NCBI GenBank assembly: GCA_934754515.1
Contig: CAKVIG010000012.1
Location: 1-64,000, forward strand
Origin: an uncultured Candidatus Melainabacteria bacterium
GTDB lineage: Bacteria > Cyanobacteriota > Vampirovibrionia > Gastranaerophilales > Gastranaerophilaceae
Direction of reading: 5' to 3'
DNA length: 64,000 nt
In this document: positions 43,951-52,744 of the stretch, piece after piece
How positions within the stretch are numbered: the stretch's first letter is position 1
Layout: every line of letters starts with the position of its first letter
Made by a program: the position numbers and the translations under genes
Notes under the pieces: model-generated
What the model saw: the letters and a program-made list of their open reading frames with translations, nothing else
Told to the model about the DNA's origin: nothing
Databases searched by the model: none

Positions 43951-44892
43951 CTAAAACTTTTTTAACCTTCCGAAAAAGAGTAAATTTAAAACTCTGTACA
44001 AGAATTTTTCTGATGTTATAACGGCAAAACGCAGATTTTCAGACCGATTTTTTAAAAGCTTATAACGAAATTGTCTATAAAAATTAATTTTAGTATATTT
44101 TTCACGTACTCTTAGAATATGTTTACTTATCATACTTGTATCATAAGTAGTATTTTCTGCTATTTGTTGTATTATAAAATCGAAATTTGTTTCATAAGGA
44201 TTTTTTAACAGATTGGTTTTAAATAAAGGATATCTGTATTTTATCAGCGTTTCCAAAGCTTGCTCCTGAGCATTTTTACTATTCAGTTTTACATTTTTCA
44301 TATATGCTTCAGACTTAAATCCTAAATCGTGCAATAAATTACTTAAACCTATTTCGTATTCTAATACTATTTCATTTTTATCCTTTAATCTATGCACACC
44401 TTCTATAAAATTTATAAATTTTTTGCTATTTAAAACAGATTTTTTTAAATCTAAAAAATAACTTTGAATATGGCTTTCTGTCACTGTTTTCAAATAATAA
44501 CTTCCAAATTTTTTTACCGGAACTTTATTAAAGTCTGTTAACCCCCAAAAATCGCATTTCCTTTTTGCCATTTCATCAAATATTATTTTCAATGAAGTAA
44601 ATGGACCAAAACAAGAATCATTTACTAATAAAAGTTCTTCAAATTGCAAACCGTTTTCTTTTGCAAATAAAAAGCCCCTCTTATATGAACCGAAATCATA
44701 TTCACCATGTTTTTGCGCTATTACAAAATCCGCAATATTATTGAGCTTATTGGTTTCATTTAGCTCAAGATTACAGTCTGAAACAAAAATTATTGTTTCA
44801 CAAACTTCTTTCAACGCTTTAAGGTAATATATGACATAATCATCAATTGTATTATCCCTATCCCAATGAGCAAATACGCAAAGTCTTTTCAT
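43951..44892 (-). CDS. RgpF-like rhamnan synthesis protein, paralogue 1
   Basis: This 313-aa protein matches the rhamnan-synthesis-F (RgpF) pattern: KRLCVFAHWDRDNTIDDYVI, CETIIFVSDCNLE, EYDFGSYKRGF, LLLVNDSCFGPFTSL and KCDFWGLTD. The DxS/NDSCFGP segment is the conserved glycosyltransferase-like motif. It is next to a paralogue that starts four bases further on. The first ~110 residues are nearly identical between the two; the rest diverges. Confidence 0.82.
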   Translation of the reverse strand: MKRLCVFAHWDRDNTIDDYVIYYLKALKEVCETIIFVSDCNLELNETNKLNNIADFVIAQKHGEYDFGSYKRGFLFAKENGLQFEELLLVNDSCFGPFTSLKIIFDEMAKRKCDFWGLTDFNKVPVKKFGSYYLKTVTESHIQSYFLDLKKSVLNSKKFINFIEGVHRLKDKNEIVLEYEIGLSNLLHDLGFKSEAYMKNVKLNSKNAQEQALETLIKYRYPLFKTNLLKNPYETNFDFIIQQIAENTTYDTSMISKHILRVREKYTKINFYRQFRYKLLKNRSENLRFAVITSEKFLYRVLNLLFFGRLKKF

Positions 44893-44896
44893 AGTC

Positions 44897-45853
44897 TTAT
44901 TTTAGCATATAAAAACACTTTTGGCGTATATAACGGAAAAGACGGCAAAATGAGGAAATGATTTTTCTATTAAAAAGTTTTGCCAGTCTGTAAAGCTCTA
45001 TTGTAGAATATCGTTTGAGAAAAAGAAAAATCTTCTCTTTTAGAGGCAAATTTTTATAATCATTTGTATATGGTTTCCCCAATCGTTTCTGTTGGCTTTC
45101 AATGAATATACGAGGATAACTTTGAGGAATTATTTCAAAAAGATTTTTTTGTTCTCCCCATAAAGGTAGACCAAATTTAGCAATACTTGTTTTTAAAAAC
45201 GGATATTTATATTTTTTTATTAATTTGTCCCATTTTAAAAGTGTGCAATTTTCAACATGTTTAAATTTATTAAAGCATACAATACTTTTAAAACCGGCAT
45301 TATGCAATATAGAGGAAAGTCCCATTTCATAATTTATTACAATATCTTCCTTCGTATTTTCAGGTTTTATGTTATTGATAAAAGCTTCTAAAGTAGTAAA
45401 AGTTGATTGTCTTAGCAATATAAAATAAGTTTGAATATGAGGTTTATAGCATAAGTCAACACCCTTTGCTGTTTTTTTAATGCCATAAGAATTTTGTGTC
45501 ATACCCCAAAAGTCACACTTTTTATTTCCCATTTTGTCGAAAATAGGTTTGAGTGGATAAAATGGTCCGAAACAAGAATCATTTACGAATAGAAGCTCTT
45601 CAAATTGCAAACCGTTTTCTTTTGCAAACAGAAACCCTCTTTTATAAGAGCCAAAATCATATTCACCATGTTTCTGCGCTAATACAAAATCCGCAATATT
45701 ATCAAGTTTACGGGTTTCACTTGCTTCAAGATTACAGTCCGAAACAAAAATTATTGTTTCACAAACTTCTTTCAATGCCTTAAGGTAATATATGACATAA
45801 TCATCTATTATGTTATCTCTATCCCAATGAGCAAATACACAAAGTCTTTTCAT
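44897..45853 (-). CDS. RgpF-like rhamnan synthesis protein, paralogue 2
   Basis: This 318-aa tandem paralogue shares nearly the same first ~110 residues with the next gene (FAHWDRDNIIDDYVIYYLKA, SDCNLEASETRKLDNIADFV, EYDFGSYKRGFLFAKENGLQ, LFVNDSCFGPFYPL). The C-terminal half is different, and it ends with a basic tail. Surface polysaccharide assembly is the likely role. Confidence 0.82.
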   Translation of the reverse strand: MKRLCVFAHWDRDNIIDDYVIYYLKALKEVCETIIFVSDCNLEASETRKLDNIADFVLAQKHGEYDFGSYKRGFLFAKENGLQFEELLFVNDSCFGPFYPLKPIFDKMGNKKCDFWGMTQNSYGIKKTAKGVDLCYKPHIQTYFILLRQSTFTTLEAFINNIKPENTKEDIVINYEMGLSSILHNAGFKSIVCFNKFKHVENCTLLKWDKLIKKYKYPFLKTSIAKFGLPLWGEQKNLFEIIPQSYPRIFIESQQKRLGKPYTNDYKNLPLKEKIFLFLKRYSTIELYRLAKLFNRKIISSFCRLFRYIRQKCFYMLK

Positions 45854-45910
45854 AGTCTTATTTTAACATAGAAAAACCATCCGTTTTCTCGACACAACTC
45901 ACAAAAAGTC

Positions 45911-46063
45911 GAGAACCTCCATGCATAGAGTGGTCACAGCTGTTAGCGAAGCTACACTGAGCTTTACAGATGCGGGTAGGTTTTGTCAACAAAAAGTGAA
46001 AAATGAAATGTAGATAAATTAATAAGCCCCCACCCTAGCCCTCCCCCTAGGAGAGGGAATAAC
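45911..46063. repeat. Repeat elements upstream of the SPFH locus
   Basis: 45911-45982 is the second copy of the ~70-bp element at 910-979 (shared core AGCTGTTAGCGAAGCTA then CTGAGCTTTACAGATGCGGG). 46026-46063 is a CCCTAGCCCTCCCCCTAGGAGAGGG-type repeat. No gene is seen in this ~300-bp gap. Confidence 0.8.
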
Positions 46064-46153
46064 CACGGTCGTTTATTTTATTTTAAAATACGTAAAACAT
46101 ACGATACAAAGAATTAAACTCTCAATTATAATAGTAAACGAAAGAGAGGCGTA

Positions 46154-46345
46154 ATGGTCATTAGAGTTTTAATGTTACTATTATCATTAGTGGTTTTAGT
46201 AAATTTGTGTATTATCACTTGCTGTTATATTACAGGAGAAAATCTTTACCAAAAATACGGCAAACAAATGCTTTTAATTTTTGGAAGTTTTGTTTTTGTA
46301 GTTTCAGCACTATATATAGCTTTAGCTCTAATTGCTTTGAAATAG
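46154..46345 (+). CDS. Small two-helix membrane protein (63 aa)
   Basis: This 63-aa protein has two hydrophobic helices (about residues 3-27 and 40-62) joined by a short charged loop (GENLYQKYGKQ). GAGAGGCG lies upstream of ATG 46154. It precedes the SPFH protein gene by 26 bp, so both may act together at the membrane. No family recognised. Confidence 0.65.
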   Translation: MVIRVLMLLLSLVVLVNLCIITCCYITGENLYQKYGKQMLLIFGSFVFVVSALYIALALIALK

Positions 46346-46371
46346 TTTAACGCTTTAATAAAGAAAGGAAA

Positions 46372-47169
46372 ATGATGGACAAAAAGTTTTTTGGAATGCC
46401 AATACTGGTGCTATGCCTTTTGGTTTGTTTCATTGTAATGTGCAACCCGTTTGTAATGGTAGGCCCGGGCGAAAGAGGTATTAAGATTAGATTGGGTGAA
46501 GTTGAACCTGAAAGCTACGGAGAAGGATTGCATTTAATCTTTCCATTTATTCAGAAATTCAGAACGATGGACGTAAAGACTCAAAGAAATACATTAACAA
46601 CCTCTGTTTATACAAAAGACATCCAGCAAGCTCGTATTACTTATGTTATCAACTACAATGTTCAGCCTGATAAAGTCAACAAACTTTTCCAAGAAGTTGG
46701 TATGGATTATGTTAGTACAATCTTGACACCGGTTGTAGAAGGTACAATTAAAGATATAATCGGTAAATGGAACGCACAAGATTTAATTGCAAATAGAGAA
46801 AAAGCAACAGGTGATATTCTTTTCAAATTACATAATCAATTGAACGATAATTATATTAATGTAACTGATTTCCAAATGACAGAAATTAATTATTCAGACG
46901 TTTTCGAAAGAGCAATTGAAAGCAAAGTTACAGCAGAACAAGAAGCATTAAAAGCTAAAAATAAAACCGTTCAAGTTCAAGAAGAAGCTAAGCAAAAAGT
47001 TATCGCAGCAGAAGCTGAAGCTAAATCAATGGCAATAAGAGCAAAAGCTCTGAGCCAAAACAAATCATTGGTTCAATATGAAGCAGTTCAGAAATGGGAT
47101 GGTAAAATGCCACAATATATGTTAGGGAATTCGGTTCCGTTTATTAACGTAAATCCTGCAAAACAATAA
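46372..47169 (+). CDS. SPFH/prohibitin-family membrane protein
   Basis: This 265-aa protein has one N-terminal TM (about 8-27) followed by an SPFH/PHB domain (VGPGERGIKIRLGEVEPESY; DVKTQRNTLTTSVYTKD), then a charged coiled coil (EEAKQKVIAAEAEAKSMAI) and a short C-terminal tail. This is the HflC/prohibitin plan; such rings organise membranes or modulate FtsH. The start may be ATG 46372 or 46375. Confidence 0.88.
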   Translation: MMDKKFFGMPILVLCLLVCFIVMCNPFVMVGPGERGIKIRLGEVEPESYGEGLHLIFPFIQKFRTMDVKTQRNTLTTSVYTKDIQQARITYVINYNVQPDKVNKLFQEVGMDYVSTILTPVVEGTIKDIIGKWNAQDLIANREKATGDILFKLHNQLNDNYINVTDFQMTEINYSDVFERAIESKVTAEQEALKAKNKTVQVQEEAKQKVIAAEAEAKSMAIRAKALSQNKSLVQYEAVQKWDGKMPQYMLGNSVPFINVNPAKQ

Positions 47170-47191
47170 CAACAAAGTGAAAATTATATAT

Positions 47192-47228
47192 AAAAATGCG
47201 CTAGTAATTTCGTTTCTAGCGCATTTTT
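47192..47228. terminator. Bidirectional terminator after SPFH gene
   Basis: A perfect 13-bp stem AAAAATGCGCTAG/CTAGCGCATTTTT with an ~11-base loop. It touches the stop of the convergent minus-strand gene. Confidence 0.92.
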
Positions 47229-48255
47229 ATATTCTTTTTAAACGTAATAAACTTCTTAGTTTTTCTTTAGTTGTACCCAACCCTGTCAAAAGCATTATTG
47301 ATTTTTCGTTCGCTCGTTCATCTTCAATATTAAATTTTTCAAAAAAGATTTCTGACTGTTCAAAACCGCTCATTTCATTTTTTTTAACCAAAATTTTTGT
47401 TATATCATCACCGTAAAAATCCAAATTTGTAAGTTCCGATTTAATTTTTTTAATTTCTAAAATTAATTCTGCAATCTTTTTGCGTCCTTTTTTACTGTTT
47501 AAATAATTTATATTAGCTTCTATCGTTGCAAGCATCGGATAGGACGGTGATGTTGTCGTAATCATTTTTAACGCAGATTTTGTATCAAGTTCACAATTGC
47601 AGTGCAAAAGTGCGGTAGGATTTATTCCGCCTGCTGTTTTGTGCAATGATTGAACAGTAAAATCAGCATATTTTACAGCACTTTCTGGAAGTTCATCCGA
47701 AAACGGATACAACGCTCCGTGCGCTTCATCAACAATCAAATAGACGCCACGCTTTTTACAAGCTTCACTTATTTTTGGAATATCAGATACAATACCCTCA
47801 TAACTCGGAGAAGTTACAATAATTGCCTTTGGCGAATGTTTATCCAAAAGTGCTTCAATATTATTTAACCCTTCAAAAACGCCCCATTCTTCATTGAAAG
47901 GAAGCTCGTACTCAACGATTTCCGTTCCCGTAAGCATGCCGGCATTTCTATGACAAGGATGAGATTTATCCCAAATTAAAAGTTTTTCCCCGCGTTTACA
48001 AGCTGTCAAAACAGCGGCAATAATTCCGCTTGAAGAACCATTTATCAAAAAATCAGTAGATTTTGTTCCATAAATTTGAGCAGCTCTGGCTTCGGCTTTT
48101 TCTAAAGCTTCTTCCGGATTATAAGCATCAACTTCCGATATATCAGAACGATACCATTGGTAAAATTTATGATAAATACACAACTTACCATCATGGCTCG
48201 GAGTCGTAAACAATGATTTTCTGTTTTTGCGCTTTAAGATTGAAATAAGGCTCAT
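47227..48255 (-). CDS. Orn/Lys/Arg decarboxylase-fold PLP enzyme, short form
   Basis: This 342-aa protein has the PLP-binding region of the Orn/Lys/Arg decarboxylase family: DFLINGSSSGIIAAVLTACK, WDKSHPCHRNA, VTSPSYEGIVSD, IVDEAHGALYPF and the Schiff-base Lys in SLHKTAGG. Normal decarboxylases of this family are ~480-490 aa; this form stops soon after the major domain, so the C-terminal domain is missing and activity is uncertain. It lies three bases after the VOR gamma gene on the same strand. Confidence 0.8.
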   Translation of the reverse strand: MSLISILKRKNRKSLFTTPSHDGKLCIYHKFYQWYRSDISEVDAYNPEEALEKAEARAAQIYGTKSTDFLINGSSSGIIAAVLTACKRGEKLLIWDKSHPCHRNAGMLTGTEIVEYELPFNEEWGVFEGLNNIEALLDKHSPKAIIVTSPSYEGIVSDIPKISEACKKRGVYLIVDEAHGALYPFSDELPESAVKYADFTVQSLHKTAGGINPTALLHCNCELDTKSALKMITTTSPSYPMLATIEANINYLNSKKGRKKIAELILEIKKIKSELTNLDFYGDDITKILVKKNEMSGFEQSEIFFEKFNIEDERANEKSIMLLTGLGTTKEKLRSLLRLKRI

Positions 48256-48258
48256 ATT

Positions 48259-48795
48259 CTACACACAACCTGCACAAGCTGCATCAAGTGCCTTCAAGTT
48301 AAGCGGTAATAAATCTTTTTTCTTCGCGCCCAAAACTTTTTCTACACCTTTTGCCAAATATTCTTTTGTTACAACATCACAAACAGAAGCCAAAACACCT
48401 AAAGAAACAACGTTCGTAACTTTGCTTGTTCCTAAGTCGTTTGCTAATTTTGTCATAGGCGCAAATACATATTTGATATCGTCGCGCGGTTTTGTTTCTG
48501 CTACAAGCGTAGAATTCGCAACAATTGTTCCGCCTTTTTTAACTCTTTTAACAAACTTGTCGAAAGATTGTTGGTTTAAAACTATTGCATAATCAGTATC
48601 TTGTTTGTGAACTGAGCTAACTTCAGAATCTGAAACAACGATTTCACAGTTTACGGTTCCGCCTCTCATTTCAGCACCATAGCAAGGATACCACGTAACA
48701 TTTTTTCCTTCTAACATAAATGCGTTAGCAAGAACCGTGCCTGCTAAAAGAACACCCTGTCCGCCAAAACCGGCAAATATAAAATTAGTTTCCAT
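48259..48795 (-). CDS. 2-oxoacid:ferredoxin oxidoreductase gamma subunit
   Basis: This 178-aa gamma domain of the pyruvate/2-oxoacid oxidoreductase family has the start NFIFAGFGGQGVLLAGTVL, the motif WYPCYGAEMRGGTVNCEIV and a C-terminal Cys pair (CAGC). It belongs with the alpha, beta and ferredoxin genes at 49.6-51.7 kb, but an opposite-strand gene lies between. It is directly followed by the short decarboxylase-like gene. Confidence 0.92.
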   Translation of the reverse strand: METNFIFAGFGGQGVLLAGTVLANAFMLEGKNVTWYPCYGAEMRGGTVNCEIVVSDSEVSSVHKQDTDYAIVLNQQSFDKFVKRVKKGGTIVANSTLVAETKPRDDIKYVFAPMTKLANDLGTSKVTNVVSLGVLASVCDVVTKEYLAKGVEKVLGAKKKDLLPLNLKALDAACAGCV

Positions 48796-49009
48796 AGTAC
48801 TCCTTCCCGATAAAAGACAAATAATCCCAATTCTAATATAGCACGAATGAAGGGGATGGACAAGATATGTTTCAGTTTATTAAAACTAATTAGAAAAGGA
48901 ATTTTTTATTTGTAACAATTTGTTTACAATTAACAAATAAAAGGCAAGTTTGATTTCTTAAGATACTTAATAAAAATGTGTTTAGTATATAAATTATAAG
49001 GAATTCATT

Positions 49010-49531
49010 ATGGAATATTGGATTTCAACGAAATTAGCAAGAAACTCCGAATTACAAAATCTTATTAAAAAAGGCTTGTTAAGACCTAGGGAAGAAAGAT
49101 TTGCAAACCTACCAAGTGGAAATAAGATAAAACTTGAATATGTAATAAAGCAACCGACGAACAACGCGAATCAACCAAATGCGGGTGTTGATAAATACAT
49201 AAAAAAAAGTATTTTAAATAGAGATGACAGTTTTATTGTTTCTAAGCATGCAATAACTGAAGATAAAACACATTTAACATCCATAGAAATGTATTACCCT
49301 AAAGGAAATATAAAACAGTTTTACGAAAAAGACGGAACATGCAAAGGACAAATTAGGACAACTGATTCCAATGTAGTTTGGAATTACACAGGAAATGTGC
49401 AAAGCCCAAAGAGCGTGTCTATGGAAGCTAATGAACTTGAAAGCAATGACATTAATGCATTTAAAGCCGCAATAGATTACATAAAAGGTAAAGGCTCTCT
49501 AGAAGCATATAAGGCACAAATAACAAAATAA
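49010..49531 (+). CDS. Hypothetical protein inserted within the VOR operon
   Basis: This 173-aa soluble, Lys/Asn-rich protein has no signal peptide, with AAGGAATTC before ATG 49010. It is transcribed against the VOR genes. Motifs such as IEMYYPKGNIKQFYEKDG and CKGQIRTTD suggest beta-hairpin repeats like MORN-type or antitoxin-type strands, but no family is clear. The gene and its flanks occupy about 780 bp between beta and gamma subunit genes, so it probably arrived later. Confidence 0.6.
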   Translation: MEYWISTKLARNSELQNLIKKGLLRPREERFANLPSGNKIKLEYVIKQPTNNANQPNAGVDKYIKKSILNRDDSFIVSKHAITEDKTHLTSIEMYYPKGNIKQFYEKDGTCKGQIRTTDSNVVWNYTGNVQSPKSVSMEANELESNDINAFKAAIDYIKGKGSLEAYKAQITK

Positions 49532-49575
49532 TATTTCGTCATTTGCACCTTAAATCACAAATATTTTATAAAATT

Positions 49576-50313
49576 TTAGACTTCCTTAAATACACCCAAA
49601 GGGAATTCAGGAATCATTTCTGTTCTAATTCTTTCATGAGCACCTTCCGGTGTCATATGCCAGTTTGTCGGACAAGAAGAAAGAATTTCTACAAATCCGA
49701 AACCTTTACCTTCCAATTGAACTTGGAATGCTTTTTTAATAGCTTGTTTTGCTTGATTAATATGCGGAACAGAATCCAACGCAACACGAGCAGAAAATGC
49801 TGTTCCGTCGCATAAAGCAATATGTTCGGCTACCTTAATCGGATAACCGTAATAATCAGCATTTCTACCGGTCGGAGATGTTGTCGTAACTTGTCCCATC
49901 ATTGTTGTAGGTCCGAGCTGACCGCCCGTCATACCATAAGTTGTATTGTTTAAGCAAAACGCAGTAATCTTTTCACCTCTTAAAGCCGTATGCATAGATT
50001 CAGCCAAACCGATTGATGCAAAGTCACCATCACCTGAATATGTGAAAACAACTTTATTAGGTCTTGCTCTCTTTACGCCTGTTGCAGAAGCTAAAGCTCT
50101 ACCGTGCGGAGCTTCTACAGCATCAATATCAAGAAAATTATAAAGGAATACAGAGCATCCGACAGAAGTTGATGAAATAATATCTTCTCTAATTCCCAAT
50201 TCATCTATAACTTCGCCGATAAGTCTGATTGCGATACCGTGGTCACATCCGGGGCAGAAAGTATACTTAAAATCTTTTTTGAATGATTTTGGAATACTAA
50301 ATACTTGTTGCAT
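49576..50313 (-). CDS. 2-oxoacid:ferredoxin oxidoreductase beta subunit (TPP)
   Basis: This 245-aa beta subunit binds thiamine diphosphate and Mg through GDGDFASIGLAES and the NNTTYGMTGGQLGP motif. FCPGCDHGIAIRL is the N-terminal cluster-area signature. It overlaps the alpha gene by 17 bp. The protein oxidises 2-oxo acids to acyl-CoA, passing electrons to ferredoxin. Confidence 0.94.
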   Translation of the reverse strand: MQQVFSIPKSFKKDFKYTFCPGCDHGIAIRLIGEVIDELGIREDIISSTSVGCSVFLYNFLDIDAVEAPHGRALASATGVKRARPNKVVFTYSGDGDFASIGLAESMHTALRGEKITAFCLNNTTYGMTGGQLGPTTMMGQVTTTSPTGRNADYYGYPIKVAEHIALCDGTAFSARVALDSVPHINQAKQAIKKAFQVQLEGKGFGFVEILSSCPTNWHMTPEGAHERIRTEMIPEFPLGVFKEV

Positions 50314-51376
50314 ACTCTTTTCTCCCTTCTAAAATACCTTCAACGGAAGAAACGATTTCTTCAACGCTTAACCACTCACCGCAAGGTCTGTTAACCAAAT
50401 CCACTTTAGATTGACCATTAACCGCATATTTAACATCCTTGAACATTTGTCCCATATTCATTTCCACAACAATAAAATCTTTTCCTTCTTTAGCCAATTC
50501 AGAAATTCTTTCTGCAGGGAACGGATTCAAAGTCACAGGTCTAAAACATCCTGCTTTAATACCTTTTTGTCTTAAGACGTTCATTGCAGCCTTGATGTTT
50601 CTTGTCATAGAACCAAATGCTGTCAAAATAACATCTGCATCTTCTGTATTAAATTCTTCAAATGTAGTTTCGTTTTCTCTGATTACATCAAACTTCTTAT
50701 GCAAATCGTAAATGTGCTGAATTTGAGTCTTTTCATCAGGCGCACAAGAATAAATTGTTCTAGCTTCTCTTCCTTTTGCACCGGTTAAAGCCCAAGATGA
50801 AACATCAACTTCAGGATAAGGATACTCGCCAAAGCTTGCAGGTTCCATCATTTGCCCCAAAAGTCCATCAGCCAATAAAATTACAGGGTTTCTGTATTTT
50901 TGAGCTAAATAAAATGCTCTATACGTCAAATCTACGCATTCTTGAACGGTTGATGGTGCAAGCACAACGATTTTGTAATCACCGTTACCGCCTCCGTAAA
51001 CAGCTTGGTTATAATCACCTTGAGCAGGATAGATATAGCCTAAACCAGGACCTGTTCTCATAACGTTTACAAGAACAACAGGCAACTCATCGGACGCTGC
51101 ATAAGATAAAGCTTCTTGCATCAAAGCGACAGCGCATGATGAAGATGAAGTCATAGCTTTAACACCTGTTGCTACCGCACCCATAACCATATTTATTGCG
51201 CCTAATTCACTTTCTGCACAAACATAGGCTCTGCCTAATTCTTGCATTTTACCGCTCAAATATTCGCCAATCTCAGTCTGCGGTGTAATCGGATAACCAA
51301 AATAGCATTGACATCCTGCATTAACTGCTGCTTGAGCAATTGCATAATTTCCTTTTATTAAAACTTTTTCTGTCAT
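50297..51376 (-). CDS. vorB: 2-oxoacid:ferredoxin oxidoreductase alpha subunit (VorB-type)
   Basis: This 359-aa alpha subunit has KVLIKGNYAIAQAAVNAGCQ, CYFGYPITPQTEI, MTSSSSCAVALMQEALSYAA and YNQAVYGGGNGDYKIVVLAP. The GGGNGDY segment is typical of branched-chain (3-methyl-2-oxobutanoate, VOR) enzymes rather than pyruvate ones, but 2-oxoglutarate is not excluded. ATG 51376 has a GGAG site and is preferred to 51415. An ilvE gene at 29.8 kb would supply its substrates. Confidence 0.9.
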   Translation of the reverse strand: MTEKVLIKGNYAIAQAAVNAGCQCYFGYPITPQTEIGEYLSGKMQELGRAYVCAESELGAINMVMGAVATGVKAMTSSSSCAVALMQEALSYAASDELPVVLVNVMRTGPGLGYIYPAQGDYNQAVYGGGNGDYKIVVLAPSTVQECVDLTYRAFYLAQKYRNPVILLADGLLGQMMEPASFGEYPYPEVDVSSWALTGAKGREARTIYSCAPDEKTQIQHIYDLHKKFDVIRENETTFEEFNTEDADVILTAFGSMTRNIKAAMNVLRQKGIKAGCFRPVTLNPFPAERISELAKEGKDFIVVEMNMGQMFKDVKYAVNGQSKVDLVNRPCGEWLSVEEIVSSVEGILEGRKEYATSI

Positions 51377-51445
51377 TAAAATCTCCGCCTTAGCATGGAG
51401 CGAATAGAAAATCATGTCTGTTCACTCAACACTAATAACTATTCT

Positions 51446-51655
51446 CTACCTATATACTTCTGTTATTGCCATATCAGGACATCTTTTTGCGCACATAGCG
51501 CAACCTACACATTCACCTTTCGGGTCATCGAATTCAACCATGTAATCTCCAAGACGATTGGTTTTGCTGCTTTTTTTAATAAGTCCTTTCGGGCAAGTTG
51601 TTGTGCAAATGTAACAAGACTTGCAACGACTGTTATCTATAACTATCTTTCCCAT
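51446..51655 (-). CDS. 2x[4Fe-4S] ferredoxin (delta subunit)
   Basis: This 69-aa ferredoxin has two CxxCxxCxxxC clusters (CKSCYICTTTCPKG and CVGCAMCAKRCPD). ATG 51655 (MGKIVIDN) has AGGAG upstream. It is the first gene of the oxidoreductase run. Transfers electrons from the TPP subunit to soluble ferredoxin. Confidence 0.92.
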   Translation of the reverse strand: MGKIVIDNSRCKSCYICTTTCPKGLIKKSSKTNRLGDYMVEFDDPKGECVGCAMCAKRCPDMAITEVYR

Positions 51656-51827
51656 CTTAACTCCTACCTTCATGGAAAATTATAGCACTAACGCGTTTTT
51701 TGGACCTCTATTGTAACGATTTGTAAATCTTTAAACCAAAAAGCGTTATTAAATTTTGAATTGTGGAATTAAAAAAATATGAGATGCAAGGATGCATCAT
51801 GTAGGACAAGCCAGAAAGGAGTATAAC

Positions 51828-52682
51828 ATGGCACTAACAATTAACACAAACCTATCATCAATGATTGTTCAATCAAACTTGAGCAAAGCAACATCTTCGT
51901 TGAACAATGCGATTGAAAGAATGACAACAGGTTACAAAATTAACCACGCATCAGACAACGCAGCAGGTTATTCTATCGCAAGAAATTGGGAAACTCAATT
52001 AGGTTCATTGGATGTAGCAGCAGACAACGCAGCAACAGGTGCGGATATGATGACAACACTAGAAGATACCTACTCTCTAGTTTCATCACACTTACAACGT
52101 GTAAGAGATTTGACAGAACAAGCAGCAAACGGAACTTACGGTTCTGACTCATTAAAAGCAATTCAATCAGAAATCACAGCAAGACTTGATGAAGTTGACC
52201 GTATCGCAGCAAACTGTGAATTTAACGGTTTGAAAATGATGGACGGTTCAATGGGCGATATTAATCTTCAAGTTGGTTTATACAGTTCAGCAGATAGCCA
52301 AATTACACTAGACGCTTCATTATTTGAAAAAGGTGATATCAAATCATTGTTTGGAGAAGAAAAAACTGATGTTGCAGAAAAATGCGCAGGTTTAAAGAAA
52401 GGCACAGCTGCAAGCTCTATGCTTGATAAGATTGATGAAGTTATTAACGAAATTTCTGGTCGTGTAACTACATTAGGTGCAGCACAAAACAGAATTGAAT
52501 CAGCTGTTGAATCAATTGGCGTTCAAACTGAAAACATCACATCTTCATTATCAACATTGAGAGATGCGGATGTTGCAGAAGAATCTTCAAATTATATCAA
52601 GGCTCAAATTCTTCAACAAGCTTCAGCAACATTGTTGGCAACTGCAAACCAAACCCCAAGTATAGCATTAAATTTACTATAA
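51828..52682 (+). CDS. Flagellin
   Basis: This 284-aa flagellin has the N-terminal D0/D1 region (ALTINTNLSSMIVQSNLSKA; RMTTGYKINHASDNAAGYSI) and the C-terminal ~90-residue coiled region ending LLATANQTPSIALNLL. The central variable domain is short, so the filament surface may be plain. ATG 51828 follows AAAGGAG. No flagellar export genes are near; the gene stands alone with its own terminator. Confidence 0.95.
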   Translation: MALTINTNLSSMIVQSNLSKATSSLNNAIERMTTGYKINHASDNAAGYSIARNWETQLGSLDVAADNAATGADMMTTLEDTYSLVSSHLQRVRDLTEQAANGTYGSDSLKAIQSEITARLDEVDRIAANCEFNGLKMMDGSMGDINLQVGLYSSADSQITLDASLFEKGDIKSLFGEEKTDVAEKCAGLKKGTAASSMLDKIDEVINEISGRVTTLGAAQNRIESAVESIGVQTENITSSLSTLRDADVAEESSNYIKAQILQQASATLLATANQTPSIALNLL

Positions 52683-52710
52683 TTTTGAGGGATATATTTA
52701 CCCTATTAGA

Positions 52711-52738
52711 AGCAAGGACTTTAAAGTCCTTGCTTTTT
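52711..52738 (+). terminator. Flagellin terminator
   Basis: AGCAAGGACTTTAAAGTCCTTGCT is a near-perfect palindrome, with T-run. Confidence 0.9.
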
Positions 52739-52744
52739 CGTAAT

